From Anagrus nilaparvatae (taxonomy: Eukaryota > Arthropoda > Insecta > Hymenoptera > Mymaridae), in contig JAKSXM010000007.1 of the NCBI GenBank assembly GCA_022575985.1, positions 2,916,501 through 2,980,500 on the forward strand: a stretch of DNA of 64,000 bases, read 5' to 3'. The position numbers and the translations under genes are program-made. The notes under the pieces are model-generated. The model had not been told where the DNA came from, searched no databases, and saw nothing but the letters and a program-made list of their open reading frames with translations. Position 1 is the stretch's first letter. Every line of letters begins with the position of its first letter. Positions 1 through 12,725 of the stretch are shown here, piece by piece.

Positions 1-652
1 TTGTATTTATTGTAATAAAGTACCTTGACTTTTGTAATTAATTTAAAACAAAAGAATAATTAAAATTTCCTTCTTTTAATCCGTTCAGCAAAAAAAAAAA
101 GTTGATTGTTTCAACATTTATCCACGAAAATTTAAATTTAATTTTTAGCATCTTTTATTTAAGTTAGGCTTCTACTGTTTTCTATTTTTTTAAGCATTTA
201 AAAATCGGGAAACTGAGCTGTGAAAAACCGCATCTAGGACTTAAAAAATCCAAAATACTTGTTATATCCATCGATTAATCCTTTTTTTCGATTATTTTTA
301 TGTTATAGATGTTGGAACTAACTAATAGATAAGATAAGAACATCAGAGGAGCTGTAAATAAAGATTTTCAAAATTTCAGGCAGCTGAGGTCTGAAAAACA
401 GCGTTTTTTACGTAAAAATGCAAAAATCTTTTTGGCATCCATCACCAAATCTTTGTACACTTATATTTTCGTGTTCCTGTGGGTTCAAGGGTCCCAAAAA
501 TCCAGGCCATAGCGAAGTGCCTTGAACAAAACTTTTTCGATTTCAGGAACAAATTAAGTGGAAAAAATATATAATTGCTCATATAATATGCTTAAGACTA
601 TCGCGATTTTATATATCCCTATATAATTCTCTGTAAAACAGTGAGATTGTCT
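1..652. other. AT-rich intergenic or intronic sequence
   Basis: No gene is supported by itself here. The stretch about 420-560 is less AT-rich and stays open on the plus strand for about 50 codons, but has no start codon and shares wording with 215-270 (both contain variants of a gctg...tgaaaaac phrase), so it looks more like a diverged repeat than an exon. Confidence 0.4.
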
Positions 653-741
653 CTGATTTGATTCTATTCGATGAAACTGCAGAATTTTTCGGCAAAGGAA
701 TGAAGGATGCAAAGGAATTTTTGAATTTTTTTCAACAGTAA
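653..741 (+). CDS. Candidate 3'-terminal exon of an unidentified gene
   Basis: An acceptor-like site (aaaacag) ends at about 652 and is followed by 28 complete open codons ending in TAA. The residues have ordinary protein composition (for example FFGKGMKDAKEFL), unlike the Phe/Lys/Asn/Ile runs of random frames here. An AATAAA-type signal (taataaaa) follows about 60 bases after the stop. This would be the end of a plus-strand gene whose other exons lie to the left, possibly outside the window. I do not recognise the protein. It could be a chance frame; nothing upstream confirms it. Confidence 0.28.
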
Positions 742-1817
742 ATATATCCTTGATATTAAAAATTTATTTTTTTAAATTTATGCTTGATATATTTTTTAAT
801 AAAATTTTCTGAAATTATTTCTGAAAAATGAAATTCAAAAATAGAAGATAATGATGCTTAATAGTATATATTACGACCTATGGCCAGAAAAATAATGAAT
901 AAATGCATTAACTTCGCCTTGAATGGCAATCTACGTGCATTTGGGCCATTCTTTTAATATGAACTTTTAGGTCCTTTTTAGAAGTATGACTGTGCACAAG
1001 TTGAACGTACTATTTTAGGTAAAGAATTTAATGAAGGTGTATGTGATTCTTAATATTTTGATATTTGAAAATTTTATTGTTTAAATTAAGTAGAGGGTCA
1101 AAACACTTGAAATTTGATTCTACACCACACCGGTTTGAAGTCATTAATTTTTTAACTTTGTCGAAAACCACCCCCTCGACCCAATATTTTCAATTATTGC
1201 TTTAATATTCGAGAAAAATTTCATTTTGATAATCTTTAATTGCGTATAGCTCCTGATATACTTGATCGATTTTCAAAAATCAAATTTTCCTTTAATCAGC
1301 AATTTTTTCTCTCTAACTCAAGCCTACTTTTAATAAATAAATTTAAAAAATTATACTTTATGAAAATTAAAAAATAAACACATGATTGTTTCAAAAATAA
1401 AAAATAAAATAATCAAAAAATATCAAACCTTATTAAAGCATAATTTGTTTAAAATTTTCAGGAAGCCATCAATTGAGCCAAGGTACAATTTTTTCGAAAA
1501 GATTTCTGTCGGAATTTAGATTTCTTTTGGAAAAGCAAACAATTTTGATGTTCAAAATCGTATTCAAATATTATATAAAACATGTTTGAATGTAAGAAAA
1601 TATAAAAAATAAATAAAATTACGTGGAGCATTATATTTTTTTGAAAAGTAGTTACTAAAAAAAAAACCAGTAAATCAAGATGATATAATCTTTCTACCGA
1701 TGCATTTTTGTGGGGACTATACTTGAAAATACACAATGTCAATGGAATAAGAAAAAAAAAAAATTATTGGAATGGAAATACCTTTGAATATTAAAATACA
1801 CAATGCATAAATAAATC
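742..1817. other. Intergenic AT-rich sequence, nothing recognised
   Basis: Homopolymer-rich sequence with short frames of low-complexity residues on both strands. A slightly less AT-rich patch at about 880-1010 and another at 1085-1195 do not sustain a reading frame. Confidence 0.5.
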
Positions 1818-2190
1818 AGAATCCGGGTCTACCATTCCCCACCCAAGATCTCTTTAAAATTCGGTGAGCCATCGTCCGTTATCCGTTAGGGGGTCAGGCC
1901 CAACTGACCGTTTTCCCTCTCTTCTTCAGTATTATTACAATCCTTTTACAATTTAATACATTATAAAGAAAAAATATACACACACAACACAATGTACCTA
2001 TATTTATATAATATAGTCAGGTGAGTGATCCGGGAGGATTGTGCTCGAGTTTTACCGTTGCTCCTGAGCGCGACGTGTATACGTATACAACATTTATACA
2101 ACAACAACAGACAAATCCTCACGTAAGGAGCCAGTCTTTAAGTGACTCTCATACCTTATTCACGGGCAACGATATTAAAAAGTCCGTGAA
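1818..2190. promoter_or_regulatory. GC-enriched island, candidate promoter or 5' UTR exon
   Basis: Two patches (about 1820-1926 and 2017-2180) are clearly richer in G and C than anything within 2 kb. Between them is a TATA-like run (tatatttatataatata, about 1997-2013). The second patch contains repeated acaac units, typical of 5' UTRs, a consensus donor cag/gtgagt at about 2018 and gtaagg at about 2125. The minus strand of the first patch has an 18-codon ATG frame. No reading frame connects to a gene I can identify, so orientation is undecided. Confidence 0.3.
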
Positions 2191-3962
2191 TAAATATTTT
2201 TTCAATTAAATTAATTTAAATTTATTTTTTGTGACGTGTGTGAGAAAATTTTGTGCTTTTTTAATAGTTCTGTTATTTTTTAATTAAATAGTATTAATAT
2301 TAAGGATAAAAAAATTTTTTTTTAATTTATCCTGTTGGAATTTTCAAGGATTTCATTTAAACGCAAGATTTATAAAAAAAAAATTATTGACTATATTATT
2401 TTGCCGAAGAAACCAAGGAAGTGCAACAGGTAGGTCACTGAACCTTTCTTTATATATTTCGACCTCGTGGAATGCGCACATATATAGTATTTTTTTACTC
2501 CTTATAAAATTTTTCTGATTGGTAATATTTTAATTAAAATATAATTTAACCCATTTACCTACTACTCGATATAATTCTATTGTTTTATTAGGTTAATTAT
2601 GAATTCTTATTATTTTAATTACCCTGTATTATGTACAAAACGTCTACTCATTTATTATCCTTTTTTACATATTTAATATGTGTGTGTAAAAACATTTTTA
2701 TGATTTTTTTAAACCAGTTTGGGTGTATAATCAAAATTCTTGTCTGTGTACTACTTGTTTTACTACTTTATAATAATAATAATTTGATTTTGAAAATCTG
2801 ATTCATTTTTTTTTTAATATCTGAAATTTTTTTAGAACATTTTAAAAAATACGTTAGAAAAAATATTTGTAAAATTTTACTGATTAATTAATAAAATAAT
2901 TATTTAACAAAATATTATTTAACAAAACTCTTTTAATTGTATCTGAATTTGCCGGAATTTTATATTATCAAGCGCATAATTAATCAAATTTAGCTTGAAT
3001 TTGATTCTCGTCGTGTAATAAAAGTATTCGCCTTCATATACGGAATTTTAAAATTTTAGTTTAAAAAAAATGCTGTCTCATTCAATAAAAGAACAGTTAA
3101 ATTTTTTGTTTCCGATTATAAATAACGTAATTGATAGTTTTGAAGCTTACAGGTCTGGGTATTCAATCAAAAACTAAAAATGAATGGAAATTTTTAAAAT
3201 TTTAATGACATAATTATTTCAAATTAATGAATGAAATTTTAATTAATTTTTTTTAAGTCTGGCAAGATTTTTAGCAAGTTGATTGTACCGAATATTTGGA
3301 AGGGAGGGATAAAATTTTACTTTTTTTTCAATGCTTCGACCCCATAAAAAATTCGGTAAATTTATACTCGAATTGTCAAAAAGCAAATAATTATTGATAC
3401 TTAATGCGCTATGAATGGAATCGAGTTATTTAAAATTTTTCCCCTTCAAAAAGTAATAAATATCAGTGAAGTTGTTTTTTACATTTTCTCAGCCAATCTC
3501 AGCTAAACTGCTAAAGTCAATTATGAATACTGTTATTAATCAATGAAACTTTTACGAATGCGTTTCAATTTATTGATTTGCTGCTCAAAAATAGAGGAAC
3601 TTTTCTATATTGAATATTCAGTCCGTATACTTTGAAACCCTTGAACAAAATAAAATACATTTGCAAAATTATTATTAAAAAAGAAAAAATTTAATTTCCA
3701 AAATTTAAAAAAATGTTTGTATTTGAACAAAAATCAAATATAAACCTATCTATTCATTGTATGCTAAAGACATAGATACATAAAATAAAAAATATGCTAT
3801 AACTGTAATTTCTCTCAATTATGTAAAAATAATGACATGAGCTCATTTGTAAAGAAAATTATTCATATAATAAATATAATATTTAATAAGTCATTTATCT
3901 TTAACATAATACGTACGAGTTTGTTTTATGAATGGCTATAATAATAAAAATGATATATATTT
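2191..3962. other. Intergenic AT-rich sequence, nothing recognised
   Basis: Long A and T runs and no sustained reading frame. A donor-like caacag/gtaggt at about 2426-2435 is the only splice-like signal and has no partner. Confidence 0.5.
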
Positions 3963-4203
3963 TTAATAAACAGTAAGGTTTGATATTTCTGGAGATAGTT
4001 GGTTGTTACTATAATGAAGTAATAAAAATACATTTATTTCCTGCTTATTATAATTCTTAATGAATAAGGATTTTGTGAAATCGGTCGCTCCTTTACTGTT
4101 TTGAATACTAACAATAGTATCTTGGGATCTATTTACAACAGTATGATAGTCGTGTCTGCTAGTATGGTTGGGGATAATTCGCTTAAAAATTAGGATTGCA
4201 CTC
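3963..4203 (-). pseudogene. Open coding remnant cut off by a foldback insertion
   Basis: About 79 codons stay open on the minus strand and end in TAA at 3963. Composition is protein-like (HTVVNRSQDTIVSIQNSKGA near its start). There is no ATG: upstream it runs directly into the terminus of the foldback element that begins at 4205, so the 5' part has been separated by that insertion or lies beyond it. On the far side of the element a second minus-strand frame (5048-5236) ends with a signal-peptide-like segment. The two may be halves of one small gene. Product unknown. Confidence 0.3.
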
Positions 4204-4204
4204 A

Positions 4205-5018
4205 CAAGGAGAGTTCAATACATTTGGAACACCAAATTACACCAAATGGTTATGGATGAGTTTGTTATGTTGAAAAAACATGCTGACTACCCTCCGTTTA
4301 TTCCAATGGGCTTTCTGGGCCTAGAAACGCATGGCTCAATGTTATAAAATAGGATTTTTTGGTAATTTTCAATGAAACGCCAAAACCTCGCAAATTAACC
4401 AAAACTCTTCTGGTTGGTCTAATTTTTTTGGTTTAAGTATCACCTTTCATACGCCGTAAATTGCAATTTATTATCACTAATTCTCTCATCACAATAGCCA
4501 ATTAACTAAACGATCATTTTTGGCTAAAAATGACCAATTTTTAAAATGCTGACAAATTTGTAATTTCTGACAAAAAATGGGTTTTATAGGTCTGAAAAAA
4601 TTTGTACAAGCTTCAAGTTTCCAAAACTTCTTTACTTTACCCTTTTCAATTATTTGTTAACCAGATACGATAATTTGAAGTCACAGTCCCAATTTTACGA
4701 CTTTTTAAAAAAGCTCATTTTTAATGTTAACTTTGATGAGCCATTTCTTAAAAACGAATCAAGAAAATGAGACGAGTCAAAAATTTTTTGAAATTTAAAG
4801 TTTGTGGAAATATTTTGAGACTTATAAAACCCATTTTCGTAAAAATAAATTACAAATTTGGCAGCATTTTAAAAGTTGGTCATTTTTAGCCAAAAATGAC
4901 CGTTTGGTTAATTGGCTATAGTGATAAGAGAATTAGTGATAATAAATTGCAATTTACGGTGTATGAAAGGTAATACTTAAACCAAAAAAATTAGACCAAC
5001 CTAGAGTTTTGGTTAATT
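4205..5018. mobile_element. Foldback element, copy 1, truncated at its right end
   Basis: Same family as the complete 1000-bp copy at 36171-37170, sharing the terminus caaggRgagttcaatacatt and nearly all internal sequence. The element is a long inverted repeat: the left arm (from 4205) pairs with a right arm ending near 5018, around a centre near 4670. Compared with the complete copy it lacks about the last 200 bases, so only one terminus remains and no target duplication can be read. No protein is encoded; it is a non-autonomous palindromic element. Confidence 0.85.
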
Positions 5019-5047
5019 TTGTTAGCTAAAATGCCCAACAGGAATAA

Positions 5048-5236
5048 CTATTTTTTGGTGTTGAAAGAAGTAGATAAACAAGGGTCAATATGGGCCAGAT
5101 AGAATAAACATACAATCATCACTGTTAGGTTGAATTTTGCTTGAATTTTTAATTTCCAAGAATTTGATTGAATATTCAAGAAAATTGCTTGAAAATTCAA
5201 GCATAATTTAAGAGCAGCAGGTTTACAGTCTACCAT
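5048..5236 (-). CDS. Short ATG frame with secretory-leader-like segment, uncertain
   Basis: A 62-codon frame from a real ATG to TAG, directly next to the truncated end of the foldback element. Its second half has an internal Met followed by a hydrophobic run (MIVCLFYLAHIDPC) that resembles a signal peptide. It could be the 5' part of the coding remnant at 3963-4203, or a chance frame. No family is recognised. Confidence 0.2.
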   Translation of the reverse strand: MVDCKPAALKLCLNFQAIFLNIQSNSWKLKIQAKFNLTVMIVCLFYLAHIDPCLSTSFNTKK

Positions 5237-6491
5237 AAGAGATTTTTTGCAAATTATGTAATTTACTTATATGTAAAAATATTAGTCACATATTTTTTTT
5301 TTTATTCAAAACATGAAAATTATAAAATTAATGACGTCACATTTATGCATGGTAAAGATAGTAACTGCAATCCCACTCGATGTGACCGGTGCAAAAAATA
5401 GGCATCTAATATTTTTATATTTTTTTATCCAGTTTCAGATTATGTAAAGATATTAATATGAAATTCCGGCCCACATGAAAGCCCCTTATTATGATATTTA
5501 TGTGGTCTTTTTCATTTAATGAGCCACTAATCTGACGAAGGGATGATTGTTGCAAAAATTTCTTTTTTTAAACTCAGAATGGATTATCCCTAAAAGGATC
5601 ATATTCGCCCCTTTATGGCCCAAAGAAATTTCTAATCTCCTCGTGTTCAAAAAAATATCAGGAATTTTCTGTATATAAAAATGTTCCAATCAGTTTATTA
5701 CTTACTAGCGAGGTGATAAAATTTATTACTGGAATACTAAAGAGGCAAATCTAGAAAATTGATCATAAATTCTGAAAATTAAAAATTCAATATTTAATAA
5801 AAGTCTCGATATAAGCTAAAATTTATCTGAAATCAGCCTACCGTTTATTTTAAATAAATTTGTTTGCTTTAAAATAAATTTTTAATTAAAAATAACGACA
5901 CGTAATAAATATTTTAATTTTCTTTAACCGTTTTTAATTCACAATCGCATTTTATTCATTTAAATAAACCGCATATTTAATTATTGCTCGTTTATGCAAA
6001 GAATTTATATTTTAAAATAAAAATAAATTAAGGAAAATAGATTTTTTTTTACCTGTTTATTAAATAATTGGGTTATAAATAATATTTTTTCTAATGTAAT
6101 AGAATGTGTAGCTTATATGACAAAGAAAAACATTGTTTATAAGGAAAAATAAAGAAGAGAATTGAATTTTTTTATTACGGTATTATGTTATTAATTGTAA
6201 TATTATTATTAATTTGTTTTTTCAAGGTCCATTGGTTATAAAAAATACTGATAAGGGGTGTCTTATCATTATAATTATTAATAATTATAAAATGCAGTTT
6301 AAAATATACTATACCAGTAAATTTTAATTTTTTGATTGCCCTGACGGAATTTTCCTTTAAAATGGCTTACAAAATAAAGATAAATACTTTTTTTTTGTAC
6401 AATCTAAAAATTTTACTTTAAAATTATTATTTTATGTCAATTTGATCCTCTTAATAAGCGATCAGTCTTTAATCATGAACCAAGCTTTTAC
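5237..6491. other. Intergenic AT-rich sequence, nothing recognised
   Basis: No sustained frames. A perfect CRE-type octamer (tgacgtca) occurs at about 5332-5339 but has no nearby gene to regulate. Confidence 0.5.
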
Positions 6492-6650
6492 CTCTTCCTG
6501 ATCAATGGGGTTATCACCGCAAAGCTGGCCAGTGTGTATGATACTATTTGCGAGTCTCTGTCAATGTAACTTTTGAGACTTTCATGCCATGACCTTAGAA
6601 TGGGGTATGCAACCCACAGCAGGAAATAAAAGACAAAATCAAAAATTGCT
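6492..6650 (-). CDS. Candidate internal exon or pseudo-exon of a membrane protein
   Basis: A GC-enriched patch stays open on the minus strand for about 50 codons up to a donor (gaagag/gtaaaa, exon end at 6492). The translation includes FYFLLWVAYPILRSWHESLK and SYTLASFAVITPLIRKR, with ordinary composition. There is no ATG and no clear acceptor within the frame, so the left boundary is approximate. Neighbouring exons were not found. It may be a fragment of a multi-pass membrane protein, or a decayed copy. Confidence 0.25.
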
Positions 6651-9600
6651 CAATTAATAAGCAAACAGATTAAGAAATTTAAAATAAAATACATACAAAT
6701 TTAAATCTTTTAAAAAAATAAATTACAATTGTTATTCAAAATTATTAAAATTATGACTCTTAAATATAATGTAAATACCATTTCTTTTTCAAGAAAATAA
6801 TACGCCATCTAGATGTTGAAAGTTAAACAAGTTTTATTAATGTTGTTCTACATCATCAATATGTATTGTAGATTGAATAAATAATATTTAGGTTTACTTG
6901 AAACGGTCTTTCTGAATAACAGTTTAATATAAGTCGTTAATTAATACATTCATTTTATAAACTAATAATCAACAAATATTTAAAAAATCAGTTGAAAAAT
7001 TGCACTCAATAATTCAACATTTAACTACAACCCAAAAAAAAAAATGCTATGACTCTCGGAGATTCCTCGTTCATATAGAGAAACAACTACAAGAAAAAGA
7101 ATACTTCTTACACAAAATTATAAATAATATTTAAATGGAAACAAAATAATAAAAATACATTTAAAAGATGATTTAACTGATGCTTGTTATATAGTATTTA
7201 AATTACATTTCATTTACGAGAAAATAATGCGCCATCTAGATTGTATTCATAGTATCAGGGCAAAGTTAATAAATTTTATTTTAGGTAAACGTTAAAATAT
7301 GCAATCAAGATTTAAATTCATAAATTATAAAGATAATTGCATAAAAAAAGTGACTTAACTATAAATGTGACCAATTCTTAATTATTTTATTACCCTATTT
7401 TATCGAGTATTTTGTTATCTTTAAGTTAAAATTGTAATTAAAAATATGACAATTAAAAAAAAATTGAAGGAAAAATATAATTTTTTTTTATCATTTAAAA
7501 AACTTGAAAAAATTGTACTTACTAGTATATTGATAAAAAAAATTTAATAATTTTGTATAATTAAAGCTTATCATGTACAATATTTGTTCATACATTTGAA
7601 TATGAGCATTTTTATTTAAAATAATGTAATTCCAGTCTTAAATTAACAAAACACTTGCATGTGAGTACACATAATTTTTTTTACTTAACACATTTTTACT
7701 TAAAATATGTTTTTGTTTTTGTTTCATCTAAAAAATAATAGACAAATATTCAGATAAATGATTTACATTTTATCTCGATAAATGTTATCTTTATTATCAA
7801 TTATGCGTAGAACTTTGATTAAATAAAATTACATAACATTATGTAATTGGTATAAAATTCTGTTTTGAAATATTTTGAATTTGTAATTTTCCATAATTTA
7901 AAAATAGTTAATAATGAAGAGCTCGTATTATAGAAAAAAAGTGAAAAATTATTTTTAAATCTGCCTGCGTAATGAATTATGATTACGGTAAATAAATTAG
8001 AAGAGGATTTTTTTATTACTTTGCGTATAGATTGAAAAGTAATGAAAGTTTAAAGAGAGGAATGAAATTCCAGATAACTTAATTATACGTGTGTTAAAAA
8101 AAAAACTGGATTTTCAACTTCATTAAATTCTTTTTATTTAATTTAGTTACGTAACTTTACTAATATTAAAAGATGGGTTTTTTCTTTGAGAATTAGAAAT
8201 GTGTACTTAGGTTAAGGTTATTGAGTTGTTGACCTGAATATTTTTACTGCAGGGCTTAAATTTTAAAATGGTGAAAATTTTGTTTTTGACCTAATTTTAA
8301 ATGGGTTTGTTTTTGACTCGTATTTTTATTGGGAACAATATTGGTTCTCGTGAATTAATTTTTCAAACATAATTGTAGAGAAGCATTTGAGTTATTGAGC
8401 TTTTCAACAAATTAAAACTTATGCTGAATCTTTGAGATAATTTTAAAAAAGCAGAGATAAAATTTATTTTTATGCCTGAAATACTTTTTTCAAAACGTCA
8501 AAAATTTTTTTCTAAATTAAGTAATTACTCGACCAACAATAAAAAAATTTGAAAAAAAACATTGAATAACCACGAAAGCTATAATTTATTAACCAATGAA
8601 CAAAAGCAGTAAAAATATTTATTTATATCTTTTCATGCAATAAAATAATTTTTAACTGTTCTTATTTAAAGTTTGTACAACAACAATAACAACAACAAAA
8701 AAAAGGAAAAAAAAAATAATTTACCGAAGATTATATTACTTATGGAATGAACGTTTGGCATTTCATGTTTCGCGCTTGGACGAAGTTATAATGATTAACA
8801 TTTATTTGTACCGTTATTTTTTAAATCATGCAGTTCCATCCTTGAGAATGTCAATTTTATTAAATTCGCACTTGAAAATTATTTGTTGATAAATAAATGA
8901 AATTTTTTTAATTTGTAATTATGTGTTTCGGAATTTTAAATTTTAGAGAAAGTATAATTTTTTTAGAAAATTATGAAATTTTTTATGACAAAATTATATA
9001 AATTGATGCACACACTATTACAAATAATTGTTCTGACGTAATATATAAAAAAAATAAGTATGTTAGATTATTTGTCAATTATGTATATTTGCATACATGT
9101 TTTTAAAAATATTAAAATTTTATATTTTTTTTTTTATTTGTTTTTACGATAAAATTAAAATTTTTTTATTTACTTTTAAATAATATATTTTTAATAATTA
9201 AAAATTATCGATATAAATTATTTTAAAAATTATTATAAATTATTTTAAAATTTAGTCATTAATTATTCATTTTAATGTCGCGCTTCCCGGGTCTCCGAAA
9301 TCGTTGAGTTATTAACAAAAAATTATTTTAAAAAATTTGAGCGAAACGTCTAGATATTTTAGAAATTTAATTGAGTTTAAAACGATCTTGTTGGTTAATT
9401 AGGGAAAATTCAAAACACTTTGATTTTCTATCTTGTAAATATTTCATTCTCAATCTGAGAACCTCTTCAGGGCTTTTATTTATTTAAAGAAAAAAATTTT
9501 TCTTATACGCAGAAGAAATTGTTAAAAATACTTTATAGGTATGTGCGCACTTTGAGCTTTTTAGTGTGGGTTGCTTTAAAATAAATGTAGGAAATTTAAT

Positions 9601-9950
9601 GTAAAAAATAAAAGGCAAAAAGGTTTCAAATTTGCTCTTGTGTAGATATAGTTTTATACAAAATTTTAATTTTTATCAGAAAAAAAAAAATACCTACTTT
9701 TATCTCTTGATTCTATTAATCGGCTTATTTTTTTAATTTATTTATATTACATACCTTCCTTCTTATGAAATTAATAAAATAATATTCTAAAAATAGAAAT
9801 TATCATGAAAAAAATAAATATTAGGTATATTTTTTTTAAACTTATTTTTTTTTAAGTATAAATGGAAACTTGTTTTCATAAATTACATTAAAAATTTATG
9901 TATAATAAAGTTAAATACAACTGCATTTCATGAAAAATATAAAATATGAA
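6651..9950. other. Intergenic AT-rich sequence with one dispersed direct repeat
   Basis: No coding signal. The only structured feature is a direct repeat: 6792-6814 and 7219-7241 share 22 of 23 bases (core gcgccatctagat) and weaker similarity continues on the left. The remainder is long A/T runs. Confidence 0.5.
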
Positions 9951-9954
9951 TATA

Positions 9955-11584
9955 CAGGGTGAGTCATTTTAAAAGATGCACCTAAATATCTCGAAAACTA
10001 AGTTAAATCGAAAAAAATTTTTGGGACAAAAGTTTCAGGGTTTTGAGGGGGACATCCGATGGCGTTATTAGATTTTGGGCCCTAAGGCCCAAAAAAGGCC
10101 CACGGATACCAACTTTAAAATTTTAAATGGGAAGTGTATTTTTTTATTTTAAATTCGGATTCCGCAGGAAATTTGGCGTTCGAATACGTTTTATGCAAAA
10201 AAAAAACATAAGGCCCTTTTGCATTTAGGCCCAAAAATCAATTTTTTAAGGTTTTTTATGATGAAAAAGATATTCCAAAATTTTTCTATTCTTTTTAATG
10301 CATGTAAGTTTTGGTGGGAGATATCAGATGATAAAAGCAGATTTTGGGCCCTAAATAATCAAAAGGGCCTCATAGGGCTCAATTTTAAAATTGAAAATAG
10401 ATTCAATAAATTTTTTTTTTTTAAATTTTAATGATGAAGAAAAAATTAATTACGCACAAAATTTTGGCTAAAATAAAAACATAAGGCCCCTGTTAGGGCC
10501 CAAAAATGATTTTGCAGGTCCTAGTACGAATAATAACGATGTTTTGAGATGTTCCTAATCTTTTTAATCTGTGCATGTCATGATAGAGGAAACATGACGA
10601 CAAAAGAAAATTTCTGGTTTCGAAAGCACCAATTGGGCCTCATAGGGCCCAATTTTAAAATTTGAAACAAATAAGACAACTGTTTTTATATAAATTTGAT
10701 TGATCTCGAAAAATTTAATTTTGCATACAAATTTAAGCAAAAAATAACATAAGGCCCCTGTCAGGGCCCAATAATGATTTTTTAAGTTATTTTTAATTTT
10801 AATTTTAACTACTTTAGCGTTACCCAGAAACAACGGCGTGGACGTAGTAGTAGTATGTTTCCTTTGGGGTGCTTTTTTAAAGTTGGGGCCCAATGAGGCC
10901 CAATTGGTGCTTTCAAAACCAGAAATTTTCTTTTGTCGTCATGTTTCCTCTATCATGACATGCACAGATTAAAAAGATTAGGAACATCTCAAAACATCGT
11001 TATTATTCGTACTAGGACCTGCAAAATCATTTTTGGGCCCTAACAGGGGCCTTATGTTTTTATTTTAGCCAAAATTTTGTGCATAATTAATTTTTTCTTC
11101 ATCATTAAAATTAAAAAAAAAAAAAATTCTTGAATCTGTTTTGAATTTTAAAATTATGCCCTATGAGGCCCTTTTGATTATTTAGGGCCCAAAATCTGCT
11201 TTTATCATCTGATATCTCCCACCAAAACTTACATGCATTAAAAAGAATAGAAAAATTTTGGAATATCTTTTTCATCATAAAAAACCTTAAAAAATTGATT
11301 TTTGGGCCTAAATGCAAATGGGCCTTATGTTTTTTTTTTTTTGCATAAAACGTATTCGAACGCCAAATTTCCTGCGGAATCCGAATTTAAAATAAAAAAA
11401 TACACTTCCCATTTAAAATTTTAAAGTTGGTATCCGTGGGCCTTTTTTGGGCCTTAGGGCCCAAAATCTAATAACGCCATCGGATGTCCCCCTCAAAACC
11501 CTGAAACTTTTGTCCCAAAAATTTTTTTCGATTTAACTTAGTTTTCGAGATATTTAGGTGCATCTTTTAAAATGACTCACCCTG
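9955..11584. mobile_element. 1.63-kb foldback (palindromic) transposable element
   Basis: Termini are cagggtgagtcattttaaaa and its inverse, flanked on both sides by TATA (9951-9954 and 11585-11588), consistent with a TA or TATA target duplication. The arms, about 9955-10660 and 10875-11584, are nearly identical inverted copies, leaving a loop of roughly 215 bases. Both arms contain many ggccc/gggcc phrases (for example aaggcccctgt...agggccc). The same short peptide frame appears in mirror image in both arms, which shows that it is a by-product of the palindrome and not a gene. No transposase is present. Confidence 0.88.
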
Positions 11585-11884
11585 TATAAAAATCAAAAGT
11601 ACGTAAAATAAAAGCTCTATTAATTTTATTGAAAGCAGTAAAGAATTTATAAAAAAGAATTGCTCGAGGAATTGCTACTTTTTTGTTAATTATCAAAATA
11701 TATTTATGGTAAAATACAGTTTAATAGATGTTAATTTGACAAATATTTTGAAAGGAAATTTTTTTTAGCATGGAACCAAATTAGTGAATATGTTATTATT
11801 AAATTTATAATAACGACTCTTTATTGTATTTTTATGGAATTTTTATGCTCTTATACGATAATCTTTTTTTTTTTTGTAATTTTG
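11585..11884. other. AT-rich spacer, nothing recognised
   Basis: Sequence between the foldback and the Helitron-like region; no frame or motif seen. Confidence 0.5.
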
Positions 11885-12725
11885 TAGCTGAATAGAGTAA
11901 CTAAAAGAAGCTTGTTCCAAATTTTGAAGAACCGATTTTAACATTCTCCAAATTTTGGAGAACGGATTTTAACGTTCTCCAAATTTTGAAGAACCCATTT
12001 TGTATGTTTGTTTATCCGAAATTAATAAACTAGAGCGTGATAAAAGTTAGAGGCGCGGGGTTTACGGCAAAAGATTGCAAAAATTACGGGTCAAAACATA
12101 TAGGCTAGGTTTTGTTTCGATTGATATCGACAAGAAAATTTATATGTTGAAAAAACTGAATTTCCAAGGATAAAATTTTTATCAAATTTAAAAAAAAAAA
12201 ACTGAAAACCGAGGAAACATTTTTTTATCAAAAACAATTTCATTCGATTAGGGTATATTTTTTACGTAAAAACCTAAATTTTCAAGGTGATCGGCTCGAT
12301 CTGTCAAAAGTTACAATAATTTTTCGAAAATTATAAAAGTTTAGGACTAATATTATACATATTTCTAATTTTTATCAGCCACTGATGTGGTAACTGAATA
12401 TAGTAACTAAAAGAAGCTTGAACAGCGATTATCAGATAGAACCTTAGAATGGGTAGTGGAGGGAAACAGCATTTGCTTGTGGATTCTATGGAAGGGTAGC
12501 GAAGCTTTGAATTGCTAATCACTAATTATCCGTCTGGGTTCATATGCCCGTAAATTTTATGATTCAGTAAATTTTAGATATTACTTCGGGTAAAAAAATT
12601 TTATTTTACAAAATATTGAGTAATCTAAAACAACATATTTTTTGAAAAATCAAGTCGCAGAGGTCCAGGGGGCGCAGTCCCCTTGGTGGGTGCCGGGGCG
12701 AGCAAAGCGAGCCGGAGGCAGCTAG
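11885..12725 (+). mobile_element. Helitron-type non-autonomous element, 3' end at 12725
   Basis: The right end (about 12655-12725) carries a tail of a kind I know from insect Helitrons: gcagaggtccagggggcgca, ccccttggtgggtgccgggg, then ggaggcagCTAG followed by T, matching the CTRR/T termination rule. The stem cagggg/ccccttg lies just upstream. The left limit is uncertain; 11885 is chosen because a phrase there (gtaactaaaagaagcttg) recurs at about 12401, suggesting internal duplication or nested copies. No Rep/helicase coding sequence is present. Confidence 0.55.
11919..12001. repeat. Short tandem repeat, about 29-bp unit x 3
   Basis: Three imperfect copies of a unit containing ttctccaaattttggagaac, each itself partly palindromic (tccaaattttgga). 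It lies inside the Helitron-like element. Confidence 0.75.

Noticed and set aside
10219..11317. The same about 70-residue peptide encoded at 10219-10431 (+) and 11111-11317 (-)
   Set aside because: Explained by the palindromic arms of the foldback at 9955-11584; composition is AT-driven and no domain is present.
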